Assembly (NCBI GenBank): GCA_964510315.1
Contig: CAZEAP010000009.1
Span: 51,739 to 115,738 of the forward strand
Source: CAZEAP01 sp964510315
Lineage (GTDB): Bacteria > Planctomycetota > Brocadiia > SM23-32
DNA: 64,000 bases
Reading direction: 5' to 3'
Both the position numbers and the translations under genes were made by a program. Each line of letters opens with the position of its first letter. The stretch's first letter is position 1. The notes below the pieces were generated by a model. The model was not told the DNA's origin. It saw only the letters and a program-made list of their open reading frames with translations, and did not search any database. Positions 1 through 9,024 of the stretch are shown here, piece by piece.

Positions 1-1
1 G

Positions 2-577
2 GCCAGTCCCGCCGCCCGGAGCACATCCCAGGTGGCCAGTTCCATCTACGGGGTCCTCAGCGGGCTCAGGCCGTTCGCCATACCACAGGACGCTCTGGTG
101 CCGCCGGGACAGCAGATGAATTTCTATCCGGCCGGTGGAGGCGGCCCGGGCCACGGGCAGGCAATGGTGGCACCAGGATGCTGGGGCCTGCTTAACCTGG
201 ACGGCGGCGCCTGCGGAACGCCCGAGCTGCGCGACTGGATCCGCAACGGCTATGACGAACCCGTCATCATCGATCCCGCCGCCGGGCACCGCTGGTTCGA
301 CGGCACGCCCGGGTTTCGGGCGGCGCTGCAGCAGGCAGTCAACGACATAATCGGCGAGACCTCCTACATGGTCATCTACGATCAGGTCACCGGCCAGGGC
401 TCCAACGGCCAGTTCCGGTGCGTCGGCTTCCTGAGAGCCACGGTGACAAGCTGCCAGATGACGGGGGGCAATCCCCACATGACCTGCCGGGTGGAGGAAG
501 TCGAAGACCTGCACGACATCCTGGCCGGTCAGGGTCACCAAAGCCCCAATGTGCGGAAGATCCAGATAGTGGACTGA
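2..577 (+). CDS. TadE/TadG-like pilus-associated protein, 5' end cut by window edge
   Basis: The reading frame is open from base 2, so the GTG at 32 is not the true start and the N-terminus lies outside the window. The visible 191 residues contain a segment with VAPGCWGLLNLDGG followed by GTPELRDWIRNGYD, a pattern I associate with the extracytoplasmic part of TadG-like Flp pilus proteins, and a Cys-containing C-terminal half (FRCVGFLRATVTSCQMTGG) that may form disulfides. The family's N-terminal membrane helix would be upstream. The stop at 575-577 is followed by a 178-base gap that carries the ilvD promoter. Function is inferred from sequence resemblance only; a general exported protein is the alternative. 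Confidence 0.55.
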   Translation, partial: ASPAARSTSQVASSIYGVLSGLRPFAIPQDALVPPGQQMNFYPAGGGGPGHGQAMVAPGCWGLLNLDGGACGTPELRDWIRNGYDEPVIIDPAAGHRWFDGTPGFRAALQQAVNDIIGETSYMVIYDQVTGQGSNGQFRCVGFLRATVTSCQMTGGNPHMTCRVEEVEDLHDILAGQGHQSPNVRKIQIVD

Positions 578-679
578 GCAGGACCGGTTTGAGCACTTCT
601 CCCGTGCCCCTTCGTTGCTTCCCGCCGCTCTTCATCCCTCCTTCCCCTCCCGTGGCATGCCCTTACCGCGTGCTGAAGT

Positions 680-709
680 TTGACAATCCGCCGAAGCTGG
701 GGGTACACT
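680..709 (+). promoter_or_regulatory. Sigma-70-type promoter of ilvD
   Basis: TTGACA at 680-685 and TACACT at 704-709 are separated by 18 bp. The ilvD start codon is at 756, giving a leader of about 40 nt. The -35 hexamer is a perfect consensus match. Confidence 0.7.
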
Positions 710-755
710 CGCTGGAACGTGGCGGAGAGGCAACTTTTCACCTGGAGAGAAGACC

Positions 756-2426
756 ATGGCCCTGCGGCATCGTAAAGCCACCGGCGGCATCGAACGCATG
801 CCCAACCGCTCCCTGCTCTACGCGACGGGCATCGGCAGACAGCGCATGGACAAGCCATTCATCGGCGTGTGCTCCAGCTTTACCGACCTGGTGCCGGGCC
901 ACATCGGCATGCGCGGCCTGGAGCGGCGTATCGAACAGGGAGTGGCAGCGGGAGGAGGAACTTCCTTCCTGTTCTACGTGCCCGGCATCTGCGACGGGAT
1001 CGCCATGGGGCACGCCGGCATGCATTATTCGCTGCCCTCCAGGGAGCTGATTGCCGACATGGTGGAGTCCATCGTGGAGGCGCACCAGCTCGACGGACTC
1101 GTGCTGCTGACCAACTGCGACAAGATCACTCCGGGAATGCTGATGGCGGCCTGCCGTCTTGATCTGCCCACCGTGGTGGTGACTGCCGGTCCCATGCGCT
1201 CCGGACACCACGCGGGCCGCCGCCTCTCACTGGTGAGGGACACTTTCGAGGCAGTGGGCCTGCACAAGGCGGGCAAGCTGCCGGAGTCGGAGGTCCGGGA
1301 ACTGGAGATGGAGGCCTGTCCCGGTCCGGGCTCCTGCCAGGGCCTCTACACTGCCAACACCATGGCCTGCCTCACAGAGGCCATGGGGATGAGCCTTCCG
1401 GGAACCGGCACCGGCCTGGCCGGTACCGCCAAAAAGCAGCGCATCGCCTATGAGGCCGGAAAGCAGGTGCTGGATTTGCTGCGTGAGGGAATAACCACCC
1501 GACAGGTCGTGACGCGGGACTCGCTGGAGAACGCCATCCGCATGGACATGGCCCTCGGGGGCTCCACCAACACCGCCCTGCACGTGCCGGCCATCGCCCA
1601 TGCAGCGGAGGTAGACGTGACGCTGGAGGACTTCGACAGACTGAGCAGGGAAACTCCCCAACTCGCCTCTCTCCGGCCGGGCGGCGACCAGATGATGGAG
1701 GACCTGGAGTTCGCCGGCGGCGTCCCCGCCGTGCTCAAGACGCTCGCTCCGCTGCTCAGCGCCGGCTGCATGACCGTCACGGGCGAAACACTCGGGGAGC
1801 TTGTGGCGGAGGCCCCCGAGGGGGATCGGCGCGTGATCCGAGCCCTGGACGACCCCATCGCGGAGCAGGGCGGCATCGCGGTTTTGAAGGGCTCCCTGGC
1901 TCCCGACGGAGCCGTGGTCAAACAGGGGGCTGTGAACCCGGAGATGCGCCGGTTCACCGGCACCGCCCGGGTCTTTGACAGCGAGGACGCGGCCATGGAT
2001 TGCCTGCTGGCCGACAAAGTCGTGCCGCGAGACGTCCTGATCGTCCGCTACGAAGGCCCCCGCGGTGGTCCCGGCATGCGTGAGTCGCTCGCACTGACCG
2101 CCGCCGTAGCCGGCTGCGGGCTGGGCGACAAGATCGCCATCGTCACCGACGGACGGTTCTCCGGCGGGACCAAGAACCTCAGCATCGGCCACGTCTCCCC
2201 CGAGGCAGCCGAGGGCGGCCCGATCGCCCTGGTCCAGGACGGAGATGAGGTCCGGGTGGACCTGCCGGAACGCGTGGTCGAACTGTTGGTCGAAAACGAT
2301 GAGCTGGCACGGCGCAAGGACGCCTGGGAGGCGCCCGAGCCGAAGTTCACCCGCGGCTGGCTGGCCCGCTACGAACGGCTGGTTGCCAGTGCCGCCAGAG
2401 GCGCAATACTCGAACCGCCGAGTTGA
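756..2426 (+). CDS. ilvD: Dihydroxy-acid dehydratase
   Basis: Dehydrates 2,3-dihydroxy-3-methylbutanoate and the isoleucine analogue to the 2-oxo acids in branched-chain amino acid synthesis, in the cytoplasm. The 556 aa match the family's usual length. Visible motifs are [12 protein letters not shown] (Cys121) and [16 protein letters not shown] (Cys194), two cluster ligands, and near the C-terminus [10 protein letters not shown] and GRFSGGT. The position that is Cys in [2Fe-2S] members (PCN motif) is Gly here (VPGH, near residue 48), as in the E. coli enzyme, which suggests an oxygen-sensitive [4Fe-4S] type. The ATG at 756 has GGAGAG at 744-749. It stands alone behind its own promoter; no other ilv/leu gene is in the window. 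Confidence 0.95.
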   Translation: MALRHRKATGGIERMPNRSLLYATGIGRQRMDKPFIGVCSSFTDLVPGHIGMRGLERRIEQGVAAGGGTSFLFYVPGICDGIAMGHAGMHYSLPSRELIADMVESIVEAHQLDGLVLLTNCDKITPGMLMAACRLDLPTVVVTAGPMRSGHHAGRRLSLVRDTFEAVGLHKAGKLPESEVRELEMEACPGPGSCQGLYTANTMACLTEAMGMSLPGTGTGLAGTAKKQRIAYEAGKQVLDLLREGITTRQVVTRDSLENAIRMDMALGGSTNTALHVPAIAHAAEVDVTLEDFDRLSRETPQLASLRPGGDQMMEDLEFAGGVPAVLKTLAPLLSAGCMTVTGETLGELVAEAPEGDRRVIRALDDPIAEQGGIAVLKGSLAPDGAVVKQGAVNPEMRRFTGTARVFDSEDAAMDCLLADKVVPRDVLIVRYEGPRGGPGMRESLALTAAVAGCGLGDKIAIVTDGRFSGGTKNLSIGHVSPEAAEGGPIALVQDGDEVRVDLPERVVELLVENDELARRKDAWEAPEPKFTRGWLARYERLVASAARGAILEPPS

Positions 2427-2736
2427 ACGGAGTAGCCGGCTCCAGGCAAGCCTCGTTCCCGGAAGCCGGGCTCGCCCGGAATCAAGCCCGGGCGGTGCGC
2501 CGCACGTTGGCATGCCGAGACGCCGTGCCTTCAGGCGCCGAATGCACTTCGCTGTTCCCGCACGCCGTAGGTTCTTCGTCCACCGCCGGTGCCCAGACGC
2601 CCTCGTCGTGATGCTTCCATGCTCGGAGTGCGACACCGGCGGCGAGCCAACGCCGACACTACGGGTGTGTCGCCGCGGCCCTGTTGAACCCATGGAACGC
2701 CCGGACATACAATGTATGGCAACCGGTTGAGGAACT
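2427..2736. other. Intergenic region with hairpin and a promoter
   Basis: No convincing gene lies here. A hairpin with 7-bp arms (CGCCCGG 2473-2479, CCGGGCG 2488-2494) follows ilvD but has no T-run, so it is a weak terminator candidate. A promoter for the next gene sits at the 3' end of the gap. Confidence 0.4.
2684..2713 (+). promoter_or_regulatory. Promoter of VWA protein/gmhB pair
   Basis: TTGAAC (2684-2689), 18 bp spacer, TACAAT (2708-2713), 23 bp before the GTG at 2737. The spacer length matches those of the ilvD, ldh and ispH-ubiA promoters. Confidence 0.55.
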
Positions 2737-4977
2737 GTGCCCTCCTCCCGCTTTCTCAACCCTGACGCGGAGATCCGGCGAGTGGAAGAGACCGGCCTGG
2801 CATTTGAACCGTTCTTCAGCCTGTGGTTGATCGTCGGCGTTGCGTTTGTGGTCTTCGTCTTCTCCGCGCTGGCGTATCATCGGACCTCTCGCCCCCTGGC
2901 TCCAGCTCTGAAGAAGCTGTTGATCGGCCTGCGCTTCGGCGCCGTCGCCGTTCTGCTGTTGTGCCTCCTTCGGCCGAGCCTCCAGACGATCCACCACGAG
3001 CTGTCAAAGCGGCCCCTTTTGCTTCTGATGGACCGGAGCGATTCGATGACGCGCATAACGGATACGCCGCAGGGCGAGAGCCGGTGGGACGCGGTAAGGG
3101 ACCTGCTGCGGCAGCACGGGCGGGAACTGTCGGGCCTGGAGGAACGATACGAAGTGATCCGACTGCAGTTCGCCCGAGCGCTGCTCACCGATCCGGCGGA
3201 AAGAAGTGAACGCGACACCATCCGTAGCGCTTACGGGCGGTCCCTGCAGCAAGGCTTCCGGGAAGTGGCCGGCTCGCGGTGCGACGCGGTGGTTATTTTC
3301 GGAGACGGCTCCCATAACTTCGGACCGCCCGATCCCATGGACGTCGCATCAGCGATGGCCCAGCAGGGGGTGCCCATCTACACGCTGGGCGTGGGGCAGG
3401 ACGCCGCCACTGCGCAGGTGCGCGACGTGAAGCTGGTGGAGCTGAAGGCCCCTTCCGTAGTGCCACTCTACGACAAGTTTACCGTGCGCAGCCGACTGGC
3501 CTGTCGGGGGTGCAGCGGACAGGAGGTGACGGTGCGGTTCGAGTTCCCCGGCCGGGAAGCCCAGGAGACCACCGTCAAAGTGAGCCACCCGGAGGAGGTG
3601 GTGCCTCTGGAGTTCGAGGCGGTCCCCGAAGAGGAGGGCGAATTCAAGCTCAAAGTGAGCGCTAAGACTCTGCCGGGGGAATTGCTGGACACCAACAACG
3701 CGTCCAGCTCCTTCGTAAAGGTCGTACGGGAGGGACTTCGGGTGGCTTTTTACGACAGGCTGCGGCCGGAGGCAAAGTTTCTGGTACGTTCCCTGGCCAC
3801 TGCGGAGGAACTTCAGGTGCGCCACCTGCTGGCCCTGCCCGGGCGCAAACTCCCCGATGCCAGGGCCGATATAGAGAAGTATGACGTCATCATCCTCGGC
3901 GACCTGAAGCCCGCAGCCTTCCCCCCGGGCTGGCCCGAGCGGCTGAAACGCGCCGTTCAGCAGAGGGGCAAGGGTCTCGTGGCCCTGCCGGGGCCTGAAG
4001 CCTGGGGAGCGGCCGGCTGGCCGCAGACTCCCGTTCGGGACCTGTTGCCGATTCGGATCGTCGACGGCCTGCGGCGAGATCCCGGCGAGCGGCCGTTCCT
4101 GATCGCCACTGCACACGCTTCCCATCCAGCACTGTCCGTCGGCGAGGACCGACAGGCCACGCTGCGGATGTGGAAAGCGCTCCCTCCAGTAGCCGGCGCG
4201 ATGGTGGGGGCGGAGGCCAGGCGCGCCGCCCTGGTGCTGGCCCGAGACGAGAATGGCAATCCTCTGCTGACCGTGCAGCGGACGGGATCGGGCCGGGCGG
4301 CCTGCGTGACCGGCAACGGCACGTTCCGATGGTTTTTTACCGCGCTGGACACCCAGGACCACCACCGGAAGTTCTGGCGCCAGATCGTGCTGTGGGCTGC
4401 CGGTGAGATGGAAGAGAAAGAGGCAAAGGTTCGGGCTGAACTCGAGCGCCAGCGCGTGGCGGTGGGCGAACAGGTCAGCATCACGGTCAAAGTGGTCGGC
4501 CCGGAGGATGAACCAATAAACGACGCGGACGTCGAGCTGAGCCTGGAGCGACCCGACAGAAGCACCAAACGCATGCCGGCCGCACTGAAAGGACGCACCG
4601 GCACATACCGGGCCGAGTACACGCCGAGGCAGGACGGGGACTACGAGCTGCACGCAGAGGCCAGGCGGAACGCGGCTGCCGTCGGGGAAGACCGGGTACT
4701 GTTCCACGCGACCGCTGCCAACCCCGAACTGGAAGACCCGGTGGCCAACCTGAAGCTGCTGCGCCGGATGGCCGCCGCCACCGAGGAGGCCGGGGGGCGG
4801 TACTACTCCTACCAGCGGGGCGGAGAGCTGTTCCGCGCCCTACGGGAGGCCGGAAGACCTCTGAAGCTCACGACTCGACGGCGTGCCGATATCTGGGACA
4901 ACGCCGGCGTCTTCGTACTCTTCCTGCTGCTGATCGGCACCGAATGGGGACTCCGCAAGTGGAAGGACCTGGTATGA
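2737..4977 (+). CDS. VWA-domain membrane protein
   Basis: A 746-aa inner-membrane protein. Two hydrophobic segments (about 28-47 and 61-80) precede a von Willebrand factor A domain with a complete MIDAS motif DRSDS (99-103) and a later VVIFGDGSHNFGPPDP stretch. After it come beta-rich regions (ligand-binding/Ig-like, about 220-320 and 570-650), a middle part resembling the glutamine-amidotransferase-like fold found in this architecture, and a C-terminal membrane helix (about 722-741, VFVLFLLLIGTEWG). Domain order fits the large VWA proteins of planctomycetes, related to BatA/BatB-type proteins; the function is unknown. GTG start with GAGGA upstream. It overlaps gmhB by 4 bp (ATGA), so the two are translationally coupled, although gmhB acts in LPS synthesis. 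Confidence 0.75.
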   Translation: MPSSRFLNPDAEIRRVEETGLAFEPFFSLWLIVGVAFVVFVFSALAYHRTSRPLAPALKKLLIGLRFGAVAVLLLCLLRPSLQTIHHELSKRPLLLLMDRSDSMTRITDTPQGESRWDAVRDLLRQHGRELSGLEERYEVIRLQFARALLTDPAERSERDTIRSAYGRSLQQGFREVAGSRCDAVVIFGDGSHNFGPPDPMDVASAMAQQGVPIYTLGVGQDAATAQVRDVKLVELKAPSVVPLYDKFTVRSRLACRGCSGQEVTVRFEFPGREAQETTVKVSHPEEVVPLEFEAVPEEEGEFKLKVSAKTLPGELLDTNNASSSFVKVVREGLRVAFYDRLRPEAKFLVRSLATAEELQVRHLLALPGRKLPDARADIEKYDVIILGDLKPAAFPPGWPERLKRAVQQRGKGLVALPGPEAWGAAGWPQTPVRDLLPIRIVDGLRRDPGERPFLIATAHASHPALSVGEDRQATLRMWKALPPVAGAMVGAEARRAALVLARDENGNPLLTVQRTGSGRAACVTGNGTFRWFFTALDTQDHHRKFWRQIVLWAAGEMEEKEAKVRAELERQRVAVGEQVSITVKVVGPEDEPINDADVELSLERPDRSTKRMPAALKGRTGTYRAEYTPRQDGDYELHAEARRNAAAVGEDRVLFHATAANPELEDPVANLKLLRRMAAATEEAGGRYYSYQRGGELFRALREAGRPLKLTTRRRADIWDNAGVFVLFLLLIGTEWGLRKWKDLV

Positions 4978-5549
4978 ACGACCGCCGGGCTGTATTCCTG
5001 GACCGGGACGGTGTGCTCATCGAAGATGTCGGCTACCTGAGCGGCCCCGAACAGATGGAAGTGCTGCCCGGGGTGGCCGAAGCCCTGAAGGCGCTGCGGC
5101 GGGCGGGGTTCCTGCTGATCGTGGCAACCAACCAGAGCGCCATTGCGCGCGGCTGGCTCACCGAGAGGGAGCTTCGCCGGATACATCGCCGCCTCCAACA
5201 GAAGCTCCGCCGGCAGGGGGTGGAACTGGACGGTATCTACTGGTGTCCCCACCTGCCGAACGGATCGGTTGAGGCATACGCCCGGGAATGCGACTGCCGA
5301 AAACCTCGTCCGGGTCTGCTGGAGGTGGCGGCGCGGGAGCACGGCATTAACCTGGCCAGCTCGTACATGGTGGGCGACAGTCCCCGGGATGCGGAGGCGG
5401 GAAAGAGAGCCGGCTGCTACGCCATCCTGGTGGGAGAAGAGCCATGTGCCTGCGCCGACGGGTTGGCCGAGGACCTGAAAGGGGCCGCGGCGCTGATTCT
5501 GCGAAGGGAAGCAGAAGCGTCGGGGGGCCGAAGGGCACCGGCTACTTGA
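4974..5549 (+). CDS. gmhB: D-glycero-beta-D-manno-heptose-1,7-bisphosphate 7-phosphatase
   Basis: HAD-superfamily phosphatase that removes the C7 phosphate in ADP-L-glycero-D-manno-heptose synthesis, the step between the kinase and nucleotidyltransferase activities of HldE. The 191-aa protein carries HAD motif I DRDGV (Asp10, Asp12), motif II ATNQS, the family zinc site (Cys91, His93, Cys106, Cys108 in CPHLP...ECDCRKPRPG) and motif IV GDSPRDAEAG. I chose the ATG at 4974, which overlaps the VWA stop by 4 bp; an in-frame ATG at 4944 inside the previous gene would add a non-family extension. It overlaps the convergent gene's end by 8 bp. hldE and gmhA lie 15 kb away. Confidence 0.9.
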   Translation: MNDRRAVFLDRDGVLIEDVGYLSGPEQMEVLPGVAEALKALRRAGFLLIVATNQSAIARGWLTERELRRIHRRLQQKLRRQGVELDGIYWCPHLPNGSVEAYARECDCRKPRPGLLEVAAREHGINLASSYMVGDSPRDAEAGKRAGCYAILVGEEPCACADGLAEDLKGAAALILRREAEASGGRRAPAT

Positions 5550-7326
5550 CGGTCTGGAGGTCAGGATCGACCTGGTACTTCTCGGGCACCTCCTCAACCT
5601 CGGGCCTGCCCTCCTTCTGGGCCTTTTCGATGTTTTTCATCACCGTTTCGACCTTTTCTTCGCCCAGACGCTGCTTCAGGTTGCTGAGCAACTCCTCAGA
5701 CAGGTTGTACCTGCCGGACAGGACATCCACAAGGACCGAATCCTTGATCTGCTCGTAGCGAACGGTCCCGCGGAGTGTGCGCTTGTCGCTCTGACTCCAC
5801 CTCTCAGAGTAGAGACGGGCCTTCTTTTCCAGGACCGCAGCCTTCTCGTCGAGTCCGGCGGCCGTATAGAGCACGGCGCGCGTTATCATACCGCGGACGA
5901 GCCGGCGCATGGCGCTGAAAGTCATGGAGCTGGTGTAGTCCTTGATCCGCCAGTCCAGATACTCGTCGTAGGACTTCCCCATCGCAAACTCGGGGAACTT
6001 CGTTTTAAGTATCTGGAAGTATTCCCGGGACTTTTCGTTGTCGCCCATGAAATGAAATTCAACGACGCCGCTGTACAGGAAAGCAGCGTATGCTCTCCAC
6101 ACACCCTTTTTGTACCTGTCCCTCCAGGTTTCCATAGCCCGCTCGAAGAATTTGACAGTGGCGTCGGCAAACCGGTAGTCCGTGCCCCACTCCTTCAGCC
6201 ATCTCCCCTTTTGGTCGAACAACATGCGGCCGTGCTTAACGAGGTTCTGCAGACTGCCGTAGATCAACCGCTCAAGCTGCACGCGCTCAAAGTCGTAGAC
6301 CTCCTCTTTGTCGGTAAACCATTTATCCGCCCATTCCCGGGCCACCGGCTGGGGCAGACCAAATCGATCGACAGTGCCGAAGAGGCGGCTTTCCTTCTCT
6401 GCCAACTTCTCCAGCCCGACCGTAGCCCAGTAGATGGAATGCGGATACGGGCTGCGCCAGTCGAACGGACCGTAGGCGTCCATAAGGTCGACCATGCGCT
6501 GGGGCTGGAGCTTCAGCTCCTCCCGGAGTCGCTTTGACCGGGCGTAGATTTCCACCTTTTTCAGAGCTTCCTTCGAAGCGGGCTTGTTCAGCAACGCGCG
6601 CACTTTGCGGGGAACCTTGGCCGGCTGGTCCTGCCAGAGGAAGTAGTGCTTGGCGATATCGAAATCCCACTCTCGGCACCTCTCGACGAGCCGGCGGACC
6701 TCGGAATCCTCCAGGAGTTTCTCCACGTTGCCAGGAGCCTTGGCGAGCTGCCGGAGCTTCTCCCTGTCACCTGGTCCTCCGAGAACTTCGTGCATCAGAA
6801 GCGCGAACCGTTCCTTATAGAAAACGTGCGCGTAGTCGTCCTGCTGACCGATCTTATGCCAGGTGATCCACGCGAGGGTCCAGTACAGCTCAGGGGAATT
6901 GGGGTTTTGCGGGATGCCCTCGTCCCGCAAAAGCTCGATACCCTTCTTGACCCAATCCCACCGGCTGGGCAGGTAGTCCAACTGGCTGCTCACGTTATAT
7001 GCCATGTTCCACCCATGGTAGTCCCAGACTTCGGGGACGCGGGGCGAAAGCTTGCAGGCCCAATCAGCCAGTTGGACCAGTTCGAAGTATCGCTTCTCTC
7101 GCTCCAGAGCGGCGGCGCGTATCCAAACTACGTCGATGATGATGCCTCTGGCCCATCCCAGCACCTGGGTTGCCAGCGCCAACTGAGGGCTGAGTCCTTT
7201 GACGGGCTCGTTGGTCAGGTCGTATTGGGCCCGCATTCGGCGGAGCGGTCGCACAGCCGTGCTTGTGGCCGCCAGCAGGGCCACGGCCAGCGCCGCGATG
7301 AAGAACCTTCTGAACTTTGTCCCCAC
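5542..7326 (-). CDS. Membrane-anchored helical-repeat (TPR-like) protein of ABC operon
   Basis: A 594-aa protein with an N-terminal signal anchor (FFIAALAVALLAATSTAV, about 9-26) followed by an all-helical, aromatic-rich extracytoplasmic part with TPR-like spacing (for example ELYWTLAWITWHKIGQQDDYAH and a later RRYKKGVWRAYAAFLYSG-type segment). I do not recognise a named family. The GTG start at 7326 has GGAGAGG 6 nt upstream and lies 18 bp after the ABC permease stop, so it is probably the last gene of the long operon and may be a periplasmic partner of the ABC-2 transporter. Its stop overlaps gmhB on the other strand. The C-terminus is charged (EVEEVPEKYQVD). Confidence 0.65.
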   Translation of the reverse strand: MGTKFRRFFIAALAVALLAATSTAVRPLRRMRAQYDLTNEPVKGLSPQLALATQVLGWARGIIIDVVWIRAAALEREKRYFELVQLADWACKLSPRVPEVWDYHGWNMAYNVSSQLDYLPSRWDWVKKGIELLRDEGIPQNPNSPELYWTLAWITWHKIGQQDDYAHVFYKERFALLMHEVLGGPGDREKLRQLAKAPGNVEKLLEDSEVRRLVERCREWDFDIAKHYFLWQDQPAKVPRKVRALLNKPASKEALKKVEIYARSKRLREELKLQPQRMVDLMDAYGPFDWRSPYPHSIYWATVGLEKLAEKESRLFGTVDRFGLPQPVAREWADKWFTDKEEVYDFERVQLERLIYGSLQNLVKHGRMLFDQKGRWLKEWGTDYRFADATVKFFERAMETWRDRYKKGVWRAYAAFLYSGVVEFHFMGDNEKSREYFQILKTKFPEFAMGKSYDEYLDWRIKDYTSSMTFSAMRRLVRGMITRAVLYTAAGLDEKAAVLEKKARLYSERWSQSDKRTLRGTVRYEQIKDSVLVDVLSGRYNLSEELLSNLKQRLGEEKVETVMKNIEKAQKEGRPEVEEVPEKYQVDPDLQTVK

Positions 7327-7344
7327 GGGCCTCTCCGGCTCAGT

Positions 7345-9024
7345 TCACACGATGATGCGAGCCAACTCACGGCGGGTGTAGAAGAACGCGGCCACCACCA
7401 TGGCAAGGCCGCCCTTCAAGAAAACCAGCGCGCTGCCGGCCTTCAGAACCCGCTTCATCCCCACGATTCTTCCATCAACCAGGAGGCCAAGGGGGCTGAA
7501 GCGACTGAAGTCCGGCAGAAGGGCGACGATAAACCCGGCAAAGCCGCGCCAGACCTGGTCCACGATGCGCGTCTCAGGGCTCAACCGATTGTAGATGTCC
7601 GGTTCCACAAACTCCCCGTGGAACCAGCCACCCAGCAGCCCACCGACGAAAAAGCATATGACCAGCAAACTGGCCACGGGGAAGCTGAATAGTGAGCCGG
7701 CCAGCAGGCCCAGGGCTGAAATCAAAGCAATGTGGAACAGCAGCACCATCAGAGACCGATAGTAGTTCAGCAGGAAGCCCTCCTCCTGTTGCAGCACCTC
7801 GATGGGGTGCTCAACGCTGAAGGTAATCTTTGCTTGGGGCGTCCAGTTTTCGAACACTAACCACAGCGTCCCGTTGTCCGAGATGTATTCGGGCGAAAGT
7901 TCTACCTGGTGGAACGTGTTTCCTCGCCATCCCTGCGCGGGAGACCAGACGCCGGGGCCCGCGCGACGCAGGACAGTCTCGGCCTGGCCCTCATCGGTCT
8001 TCGTCTTCTTCTTGGTGGCATAACAGGGAACGAACCTGCCCATAATCCTCCCGCCGCGGTGCGAAATAGCTCTGAACCGAACCTGCAAACGCCCCGGCTG
8101 GTCGGGGTCCAGCCCGGAGAACTTCCACTTAAGCGTCCGCCCGGAAACCACGCTCTGCTGTTCGCGCCATTTTGTTCGGAGCATGCTCTGCTTGTGGCTC
8201 CACACGGCGATGCGGACCGGCTGTTTCTCATGCCACTCCCGGAGTTCCTTCTCCATCTCCGGAGTCCACTGCGGCGGAGGTATGCTCGCCGAACGGCGGG
8301 CTACGAATACCTCCCGCCTGAGTTCGCGTCGTTCGGCTTTGGCCTCGGCAACGTCCCACTTGGTCATCTTCGAGTAGTCGGGCTCCCGGGCCAGATAACA
8401 AATCAGCCCGTAGGTGCCCGCCGTCATCACCGCCAGCACCGCAGTGCAGAGCACGACCACGCCGAGCCATTTGCCCAGGAGGAACTGCCAGCGGGCCATC
8501 GGCTTGGTATCGGTAACGTGGACCTGCTTTTTCTCCACCTCCGAGCATATGCTGGCGGTGCTCAGGAAAATGGCCAGCAGGGAAAGCAGCACCAGCGCAA
8601 GGCACAGCGAATAGAGCAGCACGAGCTGGACCTGGCTCTTCACGCTGCCCTCGGTCTTCAGAACAAAGGGCAGCGAAGGCATCAGGACGGCAAAGAAAAT
8701 CAGCAGGATGATCACGACCTTGCGGCTCAGTGCCTCCATGATCATCTTGCGGGCAACCGCCCAGACGGTCTGCCGGTGGCGGAGCACCAGGTAAATCAAA
8801 AGCGCCGTGCCGGCGGCGCAGACAACCACCGCCAGAGCGGTCCACGGGTATTCGCTCAGGCTTCCCAGAACAATTCCCGGGTCCCTGACGAAATCCGCCG
8901 TGATCCGGTAGATCGAACGGCCGACCAGCCACACAAGGGGAGCCAGGGCAAGCAGGAAAAACACCAGAAGGGCCTCCGGCAACCGCCGGTAGCACCAGCG
9001 CAGGGCTCTACTGATCTTCCTCAT
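7345..9024 (-). CDS. ABC-2 type transporter permease with large extracytoplasmic loop
   Basis: Membrane component of an ABC exporter. The 559 aa contain an N-terminal hydrophobic pair (about 18-36 and 62-82), further helices at about 103-120, 132-158 and 188-212, a long soluble insertion of about 200 residues (roughly 220-425, with a beta-rich portion SGRTLKWKFSGLDPDQPG), and three or four C-terminal helices. The segment SEVEKKQVHVTDTKPMARWQFLLGKWLG is the cytoplasmic motif of ABC-2/GldG-like permeases. The ATG at 9024 overlaps the ATPase gene stop by 17 bp, showing translational coupling. The substrate is unknown. Confidence 0.8.
   Translation of the reverse strand: MRKISRALRWCYRRLPEALLVFFLLALAPLVWLVGRSIYRITADFVRDPGIVLGSLSEYPWTALAVVVCAAGTALLIYLVLRHRQTVWAVARKMIMEALSRKVVIILLIFFAVLMPSLPFVLKTEGSVKSQVQLVLLYSLCLALVLLSLLAIFLSTASICSEVEKKQVHVTDTKPMARWQFLLGKWLGVVVLCTAVLAVMTAGTYGLICYLAREPDYSKMTKWDVAEAKAERRELRREVFVARRSASIPPPQWTPEMEKELREWHEKQPVRIAVWSHKQSMLRTKWREQQSVVSGRTLKWKFSGLDPDQPGRLQVRFRAISHRGGRIMGRFVPCYATKKKTKTDEGQAETVLRRAGPGVWSPAQGWRGNTFHQVELSPEYISDNGTLWLVFENWTPQAKITFSVEHPIEVLQQEEGFLLNYYRSLMVLLFHIALISALGLLAGSLFSFPVASLLVICFFVGGLLGGWFHGEFVEPDIYNRLSPETRIVDQVWRGFAGFIVALLPDFSRFSPLGLLVDGRIVGMKRVLKAGSALVFLKGGLAMVVAAFFYTRRELARIIV

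Noticed and set aside
1227..2759. 510-aa open frame antisense to ilvD
   Set aside because: High GC content keeps antisense frames open; its product has no recognisable domain and the ilvD frame is certain.
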